Origin: Aerococcus mictus
GTDB lineage: Bacteria > Bacillota > Bacilli > Lactobacillales > Aerococcaceae
NCBI RefSeq assembly: GCF_003286595.3
Contig: NZ_CP132985.1
Coordinates: 372,001 to 436,000, forward strand
Reading direction: 5' to 3'
DNA: 64,000 nucleotides
Shown: piece by piece, positions 1 to 7,228 of the stretch
Position numbering within the stretch: position 1 is the stretch's first letter
How the letters are laid out: each line of letters opens with the position of its first letter
Made by a program: the position numbers and the translations under genes
The notes under the pieces: model-generated
The model's input: only the letters and a program-made list of their open reading frames with translations
The model's database searches: none
Told to the model about the DNA's origin: nothing

Positions 1-124
1 GACTCTTATTTAAATAGATCCCGAGTTGCTCTTGATACGGTTTAGACTTTTCTAAAATATCCACTTGTCTTAGATTTCTTTCTGACATTATTTGCTTCAG
101 CCGAACACCGGTTGTCGTACTCAC
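1..124 (-). CDS. XRE-family helix-turn-helix regulator, N-terminal part only
   Basis: The minus strand encodes 41 residues beginning V(M)STTTGVRLKQIM and continuing with an HTH-like segment before the window ends. A GTG start at 124 is preceded by a good ribosome binding site (AAGGAAAGG, 5-6 nt away). The sequence resembles the first helices of phage XRE regulators. It lies downstream of and co-oriented with the CI repressor genes, so it is probably part of the lysogeny module. The rest of the protein is outside the window, so its C-terminal domain is unknown. Confidence 0.6.
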   Translation of the reverse strand, partial: MSTTTGVRLKQIMSERNLRQVDILEKSKPYQEQLGIYLNKS

Positions 125-150
125 ACAATCACCTTTCCTTATTTATGTTA

Positions 151-702
151 CTAATAAAATTTTTCTTCAATTTCATAAAGTTGGGGATCATATATAATCT
201 TTAAATCATTCTTATCAAAGGGACGGCTGCGTATGAGAACCCCTACTTCCTTTTCTTTATTTAGTAAAACCCCTTTATCTTGCTCTAAAGATTCAATTAA
301 TTGATTTGATACGGGATAGTTTAAGTCGTTTAGAACCTCTATAACTGATTCATCCCCTATATCAAAAAAGTAAATATCCAGCACTTTTGACTCATCATTA
401 TTTACTCGCATACGGGCTTTTTTATCAAAGTTATAATCTTTATAAAACTCACCAAAATACGCTGTGTACGAAACGGTTATCTCATCAGGCTCAACCTCTA
501 ATACTTGCATGAGTTTATAGCTGGTTTCCTTAGGACCGTCAGGGTTATAACTAAGGTTATCAGCAATAAGGGTTAAGCCAAGAGAAACAATAAACGTGAT
601 TCCCGCTGCGATTAGCCAGGGTTGAACAGGGCGATCTATAATCTTGCTATATAGAGCAATTCCAACAAATAGAATAGTTAAAAGCCGAATTACATGCCTC
701 AA
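151..702 (-). CDS. membrane protein of the lysogeny module, function unknown
   Basis: This 183-residue protein has two hydrophobic segments at its N-terminus (about residues 5-20 and 28-48) followed by a soluble, charged domain of about 130 residues with no motif I recognise. It is the third gene of the leftward cluster headed by the CI repressor, so it should be expressed from the prophage. Proteins in this position often act in superinfection exclusion or host defence, but that is only a positional inference. Confidence 0.55.
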   Translation of the reverse strand: MRHVIRLLTILFVGIALYSKIIDRPVQPWLIAAGITFIVSLGLTLIADNLSYNPDGPKETSYKLMQVLEVEPDEITVSYTAYFGEFYKDYNFDKKARMRVNNDESKVLDIYFFDIGDESVIEVLNDLNYPVSNQLIESLEQDKGVLLNKEKEVGVLIRSRPFDKNDLKIIYDPQLYEIEEKFY

Positions 703-774
703 GCACCAAATGCTCCTTTCTATAAATGACCTCGCCCACTCTTGATTCGCAAAAATTATGAGAGTGGGACTTTT

Positions 775-1305
775 TTATTGTCTATATCTTAAACTTATTC
801 CTCCTACATAGGTTGCCCAAATTGCTATTAAGGGAACAAATCTAATAAAAGTATCTAGTCCGAAAACTAACGTCCAGAAAAATGAAATAATAGAAAACAG
901 AACAAATGCAATCACTGGGTGTTCAGCGGAGAAATAATAACCAGAAATCAAAAGCAGGGCATCAATTGCTAAGCATAATAAAAGACCTAATAAACATATC
1001 AACTGGAAGAAACCTGAAGTAATATGTAACAATCCAAAAGTTGCTGGTGTTCCAACAAAGGCTGCTATTAGTAAACAACCAATGCCGTCACTATCACTTG
1101 ATGAAACATACGGGCTTCTTAAGGGAGAATAGGTAGTCTTGTTATACAATTTGTTATAAGCAGCCTTTTTAGGATTCTTGATATAGCCCATTCCCTTTTT
1201 ACCATAAGAAGGGTCAATAGATTTCTTTAAAGTTCTTTTTGCTTTTCCAGTTGTTCGTGCAGATATACTTTTCTTCATGTCGGGCTTTCGTGGTCCGAAC
1301 TTCAT
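775..1305 (-). CDS. conserved phage membrane protein beside the repressor
   Basis: The product has 176 residues. A very basic N-terminal half (residues 1-60, rich in K/R, with a KKGMGYIKNPKKA segment) is followed by three or four hydrophobic segments between about residues 72 and 172. The basic YGKKGxGYIKNPKKA-type segment recalls a family of unknown function encoded next to repressors in Gram-positive prophages. The gene is 13 bp downstream of the repressor and co-directional, hence probably expressed in the lysogen. A role in excluding related phages is plausible but not shown by the sequence. Confidence 0.6.
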   Translation of the reverse strand: MKFGPRKPDMKKSISARTTGKAKRTLKKSIDPSYGKKGMGYIKNPKKAAYNKLYNKTTYSPLRSPYVSSSDSDGIGCLLIAAFVGTPATFGLLHITSGFFQLICLLGLLLCLAIDALLLISGYYFSAEHPVIAFVLFSIISFFWTLVFGLDTFIRFVPLIAIWATYVGGISLRYRQ

Positions 1306-1318
1306 AATTACTTCCTTC

Positions 1319-2053
1319 CTATAAAATAACCTTACCTAAAATTGTTACCTGATTAGCTTCCAGATGCATATCATCATACTTAGGATTTTCACTTCTTAAA
1401 ATAATTCCGTCTTCATTCGTATAAACTCGCTTGCAAGTAACCCCTTCATCAGCGATTCTCACGATAGCGACTTCACCATTCTCAACAGTAGGCTGGTGGC
1501 GAATATATACTTCATCACCTTTTTGAATCAGCGGTTGCATACTATCACCAGTAATTTCCACCAGTTCGTCTGCACCTTTAGGCACAACAGACGCTGACAC
1601 GACTTCATAATTATATTCATCATCATCAACATAAATGGCTGAACCAGCAGCGGAAGGGCGTTTACGTAAGGTGTAGGTTTCGTTTTCTTCATTAACTGTA
1701 TTCTGTTGTTCGAGCTGGTTTTCAGCGTAGTGCAGAACCTTTTGCTGACGGCGTTCTATTAATTTTGATGTTGTTTCAGTAACAGAGTCAAGTGTGGTAG
1801 ATGAACTTTGTTTAAAAGAAACTGTATCTTCATTATCTAATTGGTTAAAAAGGTCATCAAACATAACACCCATACCTTCTGCTGCCTTCTTTATTATTGG
1901 AATGGAAGGTGTGACTTTCTTTCCGTTTCGTGGATCCTTATTCTTTTCTAAAACAGATATGTAAGCTTTTGAAATACCTGATCTTTTTGAAAATGAGTCC
2001 ATGCTCATATTATTTTGTGTACGATACTTTTTTATTATTTCCCCTAAATGCAT
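1319..2053 (-). CDS. CI-like prophage repressor (HTH plus S24 peptidase)
   Basis: This 244-residue lysogeny repressor has an XRE-type HTH at residues 1-65, a linker at about 66-145, and a LexA/CI-type S24 domain at about 150-244. The S24 domain has the catalytic serine in ITGDSMQPL and the catalytic lysine in VTCKRVY. An Ala-Gly pair in the linker (SAAGSAIY) is a plausible RecA-stimulated self-cleavage site, so induction by DNA damage is likely. The gene is divergent from a Cro-like gene, with two palindromic operators between them. It probably represses the early promoter at 2149-2177 and controls its own. Confidence 0.92.
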   Translation of the reverse strand: MHLGEIIKKYRTQNNMSMDSFSKRSGISKAYISVLEKNKDPRNGKKVTPSIPIIKKAAEGMGVMFDDLFNQLDNEDTVSFKQSSSTTLDSVTETTSKLIERRQQKVLHYAENQLEQQNTVNEENETYTLRKRPSAAGSAIYVDDDEYNYEVVSASVVPKGADELVEITGDSMQPLIQKGDEVYIRHQPTVENGEVAIVRIADEGVTCKRVYTNEDGIILRSENPKYDDMHLEANQVTILGKVIL

Positions 2054-2084
2054 TTTTTTCTCTCCTCACGTATTTATAATGAAA

Positions 2085-2100
2085 GTCTAACATTTTAGAC
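2085..2100. promoter_or_regulatory. CI/Cro operator, left copy
   Basis: GTCTAACATTTTAGAC is a 16-bp near-palindrome that differs at one base from the copy at 2161-2176. It lies 32-47 bp upstream of the repressor start codon, where the repressor's own -35 region should be (candidate -10 TATAAA at 2078-2073 on the minus strand). It is probably the autoregulatory operator. Confidence 0.8.
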
Positions 2101-2148
2101 ATATGATATCACGATGGGAATTATTTTTCAACATTTTGTTCATCATGA

Positions 2149-2177
2149 TTGACAGCTGTCGTCTAACATGTTAGACT
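2149..2177 (+). promoter_or_regulatory. early lytic promoter (PR-like)
   Basis: TTGACA (2149-2154), a 17-nt spacer and TAGACT (2172-2177) form a strong sigma-A promoter about 25 bp upstream of the cro-like gene. The operator at 2161-2176 occupies the spacer and the -10 element. Confidence 0.8.
2161..2176. promoter_or_regulatory. CI/Cro operator, right copy
   Basis: GTCTAACATGTTAGAC is a perfect 16-bp palindrome lying between the -35 and -10 boxes of the rightward early promoter and overlapping the -10. Binding here would directly block RNA polymerase. Its centre is 76 bp from that of the left copy. Confidence 0.85.
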
Positions 2178-2208
2178 AAAGTCAAGTTGAAGGAAAGGCG
2201 GTGGAGAT

Positions 2209-2439
2209 ATGCACAATGTTTCTTATAGGATTAAAGAGTTAAGAAACGAAAAAGGCTGGACACAACAAGAGCTCTCTGAAATATCTAATGTTAGTAGAGC
2301 ACTCATTGCTGGTTTGGAAAGCGGAGCTATAACAGAAACTTCGACAGCAAGCTTAAAAAAGTTGGCTAAGGCATTTGATATTGAGGTGTCTGATATTTTT
2401 TTTACTTATAATGTTCAACATGATAGACAGAAGACATAA
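2209..2439 (+). CDS. Cro-like HTH regulator
   Basis: This 76-residue single-domain XRE protein has its HTH at about residues 7-60 (RIKELRNEKGWTQQELSEISNVS). It is the first gene rightward of the CI/Cro control region and directly follows the early promoter. By position it should be the Cro counterpart of the repressor, binding the same GTCTAACATNTTAGAC operators, but that shared specificity is inferred. An antirepressor gene follows 16 bp downstream. Confidence 0.85.
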   Translation: MHNVSYRIKELRNEKGWTQQELSEISNVSRALIAGLESGAITETSTASLKKLAKAFDIEVSDIFFTYNVQHDRQKT

Positions 2440-2455
2440 AAAGGAGTTAATCAAA

Positions 2456-3220
2456 ATGAATGAACTAAAATTATTTGAATTTGAAGACCAGCAGGTTAGA
2501 ACACTAGTTATAGATAACGAGCCCTATTTTGTAGGCAAAGATGTGACGAATATTCTCGGTTATCAAAACGCAAGCAAAGCTTTGCGAGACCACGTAGACA
2601 AGGAAGACAAACTGAATAACGAATCGTTATCGAGTTTAGGACAGCGTGGAGGTTGGTTGATCAACGAATCAGGCCTGTACAGCCTAATCTTAAAATCGAA
2701 GCTGCCAAGCGCTAAGCGATTTAAACGTTGGGTGACTAGCGAGGTGCTACCAGCTATCCGTAAGCATGGGGCGTATATGACCGATGAAAAAGCTTATGAC
2801 ATTACACACAACCCTAACGCATTAGCTGACTTGTTGCTTCAAGCAGGCGAGCAGCTCAAACAAAAAGACCTCGTTATCAAAGAGATGCAACCCAAAGCAT
2901 TATTTGCTGACGCTGTAGAAACGAGCCACACGTCTATTTTAGTTGGAGAACTCGCCAAGATTCTAAAACAAAATGGTGTGGAAACTGGTCAAAATCGATT
3001 GTTCCAATGGTTAAGAGATAAAGGATATCTTATCGCACGTAAGGGGACAGATCGCAACATGCCAACGCAAAAGAGCATGGAGCTGGGCCTATTTGAGATT
3101 AAAGAACGCACCATTAATAACCCTAACGGCACAGTCACCGTGACAAAAACACCTAAGGTTACAGGCAAGGGGCAAACCTATTTCATTAATCGGTTTCTAA
3201 AACAAATGGAGGTCTGCTAG
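2456..3220 (+). CDS. ant: phage antirepressor (BRO-N plus KilAC/ANT)
   Basis: The protein has 254 residues. Residues 1-110 form a BRO-N domain (MNELKLFEFEDQQVRTLV, then YFVGKDVTNILGY), and residues about 130-254 form a KilAC/ANT domain (ILVGELAKILKQNG, LFQWLRDKGYL, GQTYFINRFL). The chosen ATG at 2456 follows AAAAGGAG by 9 nt; a longer reading frame upstream overlaps cro and lacks this domain start. Antirepressors of this type counteract CI-like repressors or affect early gene expression. It is the second gene of the early operon. Confidence 0.9.
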   Translation: MNELKLFEFEDQQVRTLVIDNEPYFVGKDVTNILGYQNASKALRDHVDKEDKLNNESLSSLGQRGGWLINESGLYSLILKSKLPSAKRFKRWVTSEVLPAIRKHGAYMTDEKAYDITHNPNALADLLLQAGEQLKQKDLVIKEMQPKALFADAVETSHTSILVGELAKILKQNGVETGQNRLFQWLRDKGYLIARKGTDRNMPTQKSMELGLFEIKERTINNPNGTVTVTKTPKVTGKGQTYFINRFLKQMEVC

Positions 3221-3309
3221 TTAACGGCGTAGATGTAAGGGGTGAGAAGAATAAAAAAACACATTGCTAACGATTATTTGAAATAAATACCTTAAGGAGT
3301 GAACTAATT

Positions 3310-3549
3310 ATGAACCTAGCTGAAATTGAAGTGCCTGACAAGAATCTGGTGTATGCCTGTATCACGTCAGAAATTCCTTATATCTTTCAAGGCATTGGTC
3401 GACAACAAGCCGCTAAGTATGTGAACGCTATGTATCACAATCCAGAATTCTCTGACGGAGTCATCAAACCAACGCAGCGAACCACAGTCGTGATCATTAG
3501 TCGCTTTGTTGATTATCTAAGATATATGGACGAACAGAAGTTTAAATAG
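3310..3549 (+). CDS. small early phage protein, unknown
   Basis: This 79-residue soluble protein has a clear ribosome binding site (TTAAGGAGTGA) upstream. I recognise no domain. It lies between the antirepressor and a run of very small early genes. The 90-bp gap before it holds only a 14-codon reading frame of doubtful value. Confidence 0.6.
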   Translation: MNLAEIEVPDKNLVYACITSEIPYIFQGIGRQQAAKYVNAMYHNPEFSDGVIKPTQRTTVVIISRFVDYLRYMDEQKFK

Positions 3550-3555
3550 AAAGAG

Positions 3556-3756
3556 ATGAGTAAACCAATGGGAAAGAAAATTCCTGACACCGATAAGAAT
3601 GTTTCACCATTAGCTAAAGGTGAATGGGTAACTATAAAAGTAAATGGTGCTGAAGAGCTTTCAAAGTTAGTAGATAAAGCTGCAAGGTTATCTCAAGAGC
3701 TTTCAGAAACAATTGAAGAGATTGAAAACGTGAAATTTGAATTTGAGTTTGAGTAG
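3556..3756 (+). CDS. small acidic early protein, unknown
   Basis: A 66-residue protein whose C-terminal half is helical and acidic (LSQELSETIEEIENVKFEFEFE), possibly a short coiled coil. The start is uncertain, because an in-frame ATG at 3568 is as likely as 3556. It is packed 6 bp after the previous gene in the early operon. Confidence 0.5.
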   Translation: MSKPMGKKIPDTDKNVSPLAKGEWVTIKVNGAEELSKLVDKAARLSQELSETIEEIENVKFEFEFE

Positions 3757-3770
3757 AAAGAGGTGAGACC

Positions 3771-3896
3771 ATGACACCGTTTATCGTATCTTTACTAATC
3801 ATATCCATGTTTTTTAACGGTTACTTCCTAGGTATTGTTCGCGCTTACTATGCAAAAATGCAAGGCGAGGAGGGTGAAGACGATTGTCAAATGTAG
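3771..3896 (+). CDS. 41-residue single-pass membrane peptide
   Basis: ATG at 3771 follows AGAGGTGAG by 4-5 nt and encodes 41 residues. A hydrophobic segment (PFIVSLLIISMFFNGYFLGIV) is followed by a short, mostly acidic tail. Its end overlaps the TTG start of the next gene, as in translationally coupled phage genes. Function unknown. Confidence 0.55.
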   Translation: MTPFIVSLLIISMFFNGYFLGIVRAYYAKMQGEEGEDDCQM

Positions 3897-4210
3897 GAGA
3901 TAATATTCAACTCATTCGCCTGGAAGAAGGCCATGGTGTTCAAAGTTTTGCTAAGCGTTTAGGTGTGAAACCGAGCTTGATTAATGATATCGAAAAAGGT
4001 CTCAAAGAACCTAGCGAAGAATTTCTTCAGTTGGTTTCAAAAGAAGTGGGGATACCTGTTTCGCACATTATTCAAGGTCAAAACTATGACAGCGTTGAAG
4101 GTTTCAAGGAATGGTTAGAACACCTTGAACTAGCGAGTGACCCGAATAAGAGTTTTATCTTAGCAGCCCTTGAGTTGGCAGAAGCTTATCAAAGTTGGTG
4201 CGACCAGTGA
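3884..4210 (+). CDS. small XRE-type regulator
   Basis: The 108-residue protein has an HTH at about residues 6-62 (IRLEEGHGVQSFAKRLGVKPSLINDIEKG) and a short helical tail. It starts at TTG 3884 after GGAGGGTGAAGA, overlapping the preceding membrane-peptide gene. It may tune early gene expression; its target is not evident. The next gene overlaps its stop codon by GTGA. Confidence 0.65.
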   Translation: MSNVGDNIQLIRLEEGHGVQSFAKRLGVKPSLINDIEKGLKEPSEEFLQLVSKEVGIPVSHIIQGQNYDSVEGFKEWLEHLELASDPNKSFILAALELAEAYQSWCDQ

Positions 4211-4365
4211 AAACAATTGTTGTTAAGAAGAAGAACGGGAAGGTTATTAAAGAGTTTAGCTTTGACGATCGTGACGAAGCCACACTATTTGTCACTGAAA
4301 ATAATTTTTGGACAAAGCGGCAAGGCTTTCGTTATGAAGTTCTGGGTATAAAAAAAGACGACTAA
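4207..4365 (+). CDS. 52-residue basic early protein
   Basis: GTG at 4207 overlaps the TGA of the preceding gene. The product begins VKTIVVKKKNGKVIKEFSFDD and has no domain I recognise. The tight overlap supports translation by coupling. Its last codons form one arm of the hairpin at 4357-4375. Confidence 0.55.
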   Translation: MKTIVVKKKNGKVIKEFSFDDRDEATLFVTENNFWTKRQGFRYEVLGIKKDD

Positions 4366-4375
4366 GAAAGTCGTC
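4357..4375 (+). other. hairpin at the end of the small early genes
   Basis: GACGACT, a 5-nt loop and AGTCGTC form a perfect 7-bp stem that includes the stop codon of the gene before it. CCTCTTG follows rather than a T run, so it is a weak terminator at best. It could serve RNA processing or 3'-end protection. Confidence 0.4.
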
Positions 4376-4427
4376 CCTCTTGAAACCTATCCCTAGTATA
4401 ACACAAATAACGGAAAGGTTGTTATCA

Positions 4428-4709
4428 ATGATTAAAGTTTTAAACCAAACCACGGAATATTATTGTTCCACAGAAAAGGAAGCTCAAGATATTTTAGATA
4501 AACGCAAAGCAGATCTCGACACGATCACTGATGATGGCCGAAAGCTAGGCAGAATCATGAAGCAAATCCTAGAAGATAAGGTCACTTCAGACAACCAGTA
4601 TTACAAGTTAACCATTAAGGAAGAATATAACTTGGCGGTTGACGTGGCGCAATCTGATCCACATGACGATAACGATTATGTTGAACTGTTCCCTATGCCA
4701 GAGAAATAA
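4428..4709 (+). CDS. hypothetical early phage protein
   Basis: 93 residues when started at ATG 4428, which has GGAAAGG 9-10 nt upstream; an in-frame TTG at 4380 lacks any binding site. The protein is charged and probably mostly helical (residues 10-60), with an acidic tail (DPHDDNDYVE). No domain is recognised. It precedes the recombination and replication genes. Confidence 0.6.
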   Translation: MIKVLNQTTEYYCSTEKEAQDILDKRKADLDTITDDGRKLGRIMKQILEDKVTSDNQYYKLTIKEEYNLAVDVAQSDPHDDNDYVELFPMPEK

Positions 4710-4723
4710 AGGAGAAATGATTC

Positions 4724-5116
4724 ATGACTAATAAACGAAAAGAAAAACAATTTATCTTTGTTGATAAAGAAGACGGTAGCTACTTAAACGATATTCAATT
4801 AAAAGAAAATTCAGTCGCTTTCGATATTATGAACGCTGACAGCATTATGGACGCTAAGAAAGCCTATGCATACAACGATATAGAAGAATTTGAAAAAGCT
4901 ATTGAATTGATGAGAGAGCATGGATTAAAAGATCTTGGGAAAATCGCTGATCTATTGGGCTATGAACCAGTGGTGGCTAATATCACGATTGAATTCACTG
5001 ATTTAGATGGCAACCCTATGGATGTCGCAGAACCAGAAACAGAGCATGAACATTTATGCGAGGAAGTCGATTTCCTTCAAAAATTAGACGAACTGATGAG
5101 GGAGATGGGTAACTAA
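4724..5116 (+). CDS. hypothetical acidic phage protein
   Basis: 130 residues, strongly acidic, with a ribosome binding site (AAAGGAGAAATG). Its stop overlaps the ATG of the Gp157 gene by one base, suggesting co-translation. No domain recognised; by context it is part of the early DNA-metabolism operon. Confidence 0.65.
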   Translation: MTNKRKEKQFIFVDKEDGSYLNDIQLKENSVAFDIMNADSIMDAKKAYAYNDIEEFEKAIELMREHGLKDLGKIADLLGYEPVVANITIEFTDLDGNPMDVAEPETEHEHLCEEVDFLQKLDELMREMGN

Positions 5117-5622
5117 TGAATATCTATGAACTATCCGAACGCTATCAGATCCTCTTAGACCTCTTACAGACCACAGACATTGAGAATGACCCAGAAGCCT
5201 ATCAAATGTATCAAGACACCTTAGACAGCATTAATGACGTGTTTGAGGACAAGGCGGAAGGGTATATCAAGGTCATCACCGAACTGGAAGGTGACATGGA
5301 GAAACAGAAGAACGAGATCGATCGCTTAACCAAACGGAAGCAGTCCTATCAGCGAAACATAAAACGTATGAAACAGACCCTTCAAGAGGAAATGGAAGCC
5401 ACAGGCAAGCAAAAGATCAAGACACCAATCTTCACTATCTGGACGCAAAACAATCCTAAACGCGTGGTGGTCACTGATGAAGAAGCGATCCCTGAACACT
5501 TCCTGGTTCCGCAAAAACCGAAAGTCGATAAGAAGTCAGTCCTCGATTACCTGAAAATGCACGAAGGTGAAACTGTTGATGGGGTCACGATCGAGCAGGA
5601 TCGGGGCGTGAGATATCGATGA
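5116..5622 (+). CDS. siphovirus Gp157-family protein
   Basis: The 168-residue protein has a long coiled-coil region at about residues 40-95 (DKAEGYIKVITELEGDMEKQ) and the family's C-terminal segment with a PIFTIWTQNNPKRVV strand pattern followed by IPEHFLVPQKPKVDK. Gp157 proteins sit beside phage recombination/replication ATPases, and the coiled coil suggests a multimer. The ATPase gene overlaps its 3' end by 4 bp. The family's biochemical role is not well established. Confidence 0.85.
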   Translation: MNIYELSERYQILLDLLQTTDIENDPEAYQMYQDTLDSINDVFEDKAEGYIKVITELEGDMEKQKNEIDRLTKRKQSYQRNIKRMKQTLQEEMEATGKQKIKTPIFTIWTQNNPKRVVVTDEEAIPEHFLVPQKPKVDKKSVLDYLKMHEGETVDGVTIEQDRGVRYR

Positions 5623-6317
5623 AAATATTAAAAGCCGAAGAAATCAAACGCCTTGATGCTTGGACAGCCTTGATCTATTCAGAGCCTGGTAAGGGTAAGA
5701 CCTACATGGTTCGCTCGCTAAAGGGCAATACACTGGTTCTCTCGGTCGATGGTATGTATCAGGTACTGGAAGGTTTGCCCAACGTTACCGTGCTTTATAT
5801 GGACGCTGACAAGCCTAATGAGGAACTTGAGAATTTCCTGAAGTTTTTAATCAAGCATGTGGATCACTATGACAATGTGGTCATTGATAACTTATCCACC
5901 TTCCAGAAATTTTGGCTCAATGAACGAGCAAGAAAGACCACCAGTGGCATGCCTGAACTTAAGGATTACGGCGTGTTCGATCGAATCATTCTTGAACTAA
6001 TCAGCGAACTAAAGAATTTGCAAAAGAATTTATTATTCCTAGCCCATGAAAAGGACAAGGAAATTACAAGAGAAAGTGGTGGTGTGTACACACAGAAACA
6101 ACCAGACGTTAGAAACTTAGACGCTTGCATGGGAATCATACCCTTGGTCGGGCGATTAGTAATGTATAAGAACAGCAAAGATGACAGTGAAGAACGCATA
6201 ATCATTTTACAACCTAGCGAATCTACTCGAGCAAAAGACCAATTGCTAGGCGACCGTAAAGCGATTAAACAAATGGAATTACTACCGTTATTACAAGAAC
6301 AAGAAGGAGAAGATTAA
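5619..6317 (+). CDS. phage AAA-family ATPase (AAA_24 type)
   Basis: This 232-residue nucleotide-binding protein has a Walker A at about residues 22-30 (SEPGKGKTY) and a Walker B-like strand near residue 87 (YDNVVIDNLS). The RecA-fold ATPases of this phage family usually accompany Gp157 and the DUF669 single-strand-binding-like protein, as here, and are thought to act in phage recombination or replication. Spacing to both neighbours is minimal, so all three are probably made from one transcript. Confidence 0.85.
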   Translation: MKILKAEEIKRLDAWTALIYSEPGKGKTYMVRSLKGNTLVLSVDGMYQVLEGLPNVTVLYMDADKPNEELENFLKFLIKHVDHYDNVVIDNLSTFQKFWLNERARKTTSGMPELKDYGVFDRIILELISELKNLQKNLLFLAHEKDKEITRESGGVYTQKQPDVRNLDACMGIIPLVGRLVMYKNSKDDSEERIIILQPSESTRAKDQLLGDRKAIKQMELLPLLQEQEGED

Positions 6318-6319
6318 TT

Positions 6320-6829
6320 ATGGGATTACTAGACACATTAAAAGAAGTTAAGAACGAAGGTTTTGACCCTAAGAAAGATACCGTATCCGATTTTGAAGAC
6401 CTACCGTCAGGTGACTATGTGGTGCGCTTGAAATCAGCGGGCACACGCTACAATGAAAAACTTAGTCAATCAGAAATCACTTTTAACTTAGAAGTCGTAT
6501 CAGGCGAGCATAAAGGATCGATCGAGTTTCTAAGCCTAAGTTTTGAAGATGAGGTGCCAGACTTTGTTAAGAAGAAAAACGCACGTATCTTATTAAAACT
6601 AAATGAGTTGCTAGACATTAAAGCGGCTGAATCTGAATTGAATGATGAAGTGAAAACCGCTGAAGCATTTAGTGATCGTGGGGTAGGCAACCAGGTTCTG
6701 ATGAAATTACGCCTATCTAAGAACAAAAAAAATCCAGATTTCCCGTACCGCAATTATGAATTCGAACCCGTTCCTGACGAACCTGAGGATCCGTTCGGAG
6801 GAATTGGCGAGGAAGAACTTCCATTTTAA
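6320..6829 (+). CDS. DUF669 protein, SSB-like
   Basis: 169 residues. The body has the DUF669 pattern (FDPKKDTVSDFEDLPSGDYVV, then alternating strands). The C-terminus is acidic and ends IGEEELPF, closely resembling the protein-interaction tip of bacterial SSB. DUF669 proteins take the SSB slot in many siphophages, and the tip suggests that this one recruits host SSB partners. It follows the ATPase after 2 bp. Confidence 0.85.
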   Translation: MGLLDTLKEVKNEGFDPKKDTVSDFEDLPSGDYVVRLKSAGTRYNEKLSQSEITFNLEVVSGEHKGSIEFLSLSFEDEVPDFVKKKNARILLKLNELLDIKAAESELNDEVKTAEAFSDRGVGNQVLMKLRLSKNKKNPDFPYRNYEFEPVPDEPEDPFGGIGEEELPF

Positions 6830-6840
6830 GTTATAAAACC

Positions 6841-7140
6841 ATGTTACAAGGGTACTTTGTGAAATTTTGAAAAACAAGGGCAAATCCCTTGGGGCGCAAG
6901 GAGTTACGTCATGTTACACAAAAGGTTACAGCGGGTGTTACAAAAAGTAAAAAATAACATAAATCGTAATGAAAACGATCTTTATTTTGTAACTGTAACA
7001 CCCCCTGTAACACCTAGTGTAACTTCCAAATCCATTGATATGACAGCATTATGAGGGGTCATGTTACAAAGTTACACCTAATAAATAGGGTATTAGTATT
7101 ATATATAAAAAAATATCCCCTCTGTCCTTTTGTAACTTCA
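6841..7140. repeat. GTTACA-rich region, candidate replication origin
   Basis: The gap between DUF669 and the primase holds about a dozen GTTACA or TGTAAC units in both orientations, starting at 6843 and ending near 7136, concentrated at 6911-6942, 6988-7022 and 7062-7076. They precede the primase gene and the hairpin at 7114-7170, which is where a phage origin with iteron-like sites would be expected. Part of the repeat is inside the 47-codon frame at 6911. Confidence 0.5.
6911..7054 (+). CDS. 47-residue reading frame inside the GTTACA repeats
   Basis: ATG at 6911 has an excellent ribosome binding site (AAGGAG, 7 nt spacer). The product is basic at first (MLHKRLQRVLQKVKNN) and then repetitive (VTVTPPVTPSVTS). 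The repetition follows from the DNA repeat, so either a real small protein or a chance frame is possible. The strong initiation signal is the only good argument for translation. Confidence 0.4.
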   Translation: MLHKRLQRVLQKVKNNINRNENDLYFVTVTPPVTPSVTSKSIDMTAL

Positions 7141-7170
7141 CAAACTTTTGTGAGTTGGACAGAGGAGATA
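7114..7170. other. long hairpin upstream of the primase
   Basis: The arms at 7114-7127 and 7157-7170 match at 13 of 14 positions (TATCCCCTCTGTCC against its complement). A second inverted repeat (CACAAA/TTTGTG, 7139-7152) sits inside. No T run follows, so this is not an ordinary terminator. Next to the GTTACA repeats it could be an origin element or an mRNA structure of the primase leader. Confidence 0.6.
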
Positions 7171-7228
7171 AATCGGCCTCTTATTTAATTTCTATTCTTA
7201 GAATAGCAGAAAGGGGAGAAGAAAGCAA

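Noticed and set aside
3242..3286. 14-codon frame between the antirepressor and the next early gene
   Set aside because: Weak initiation signal and too short to support.
4357..4375. Intrinsic terminator in the early operon
   Set aside because: The stem is good but no T run follows, and co-directional genes continue directly; kept only as a hairpin.
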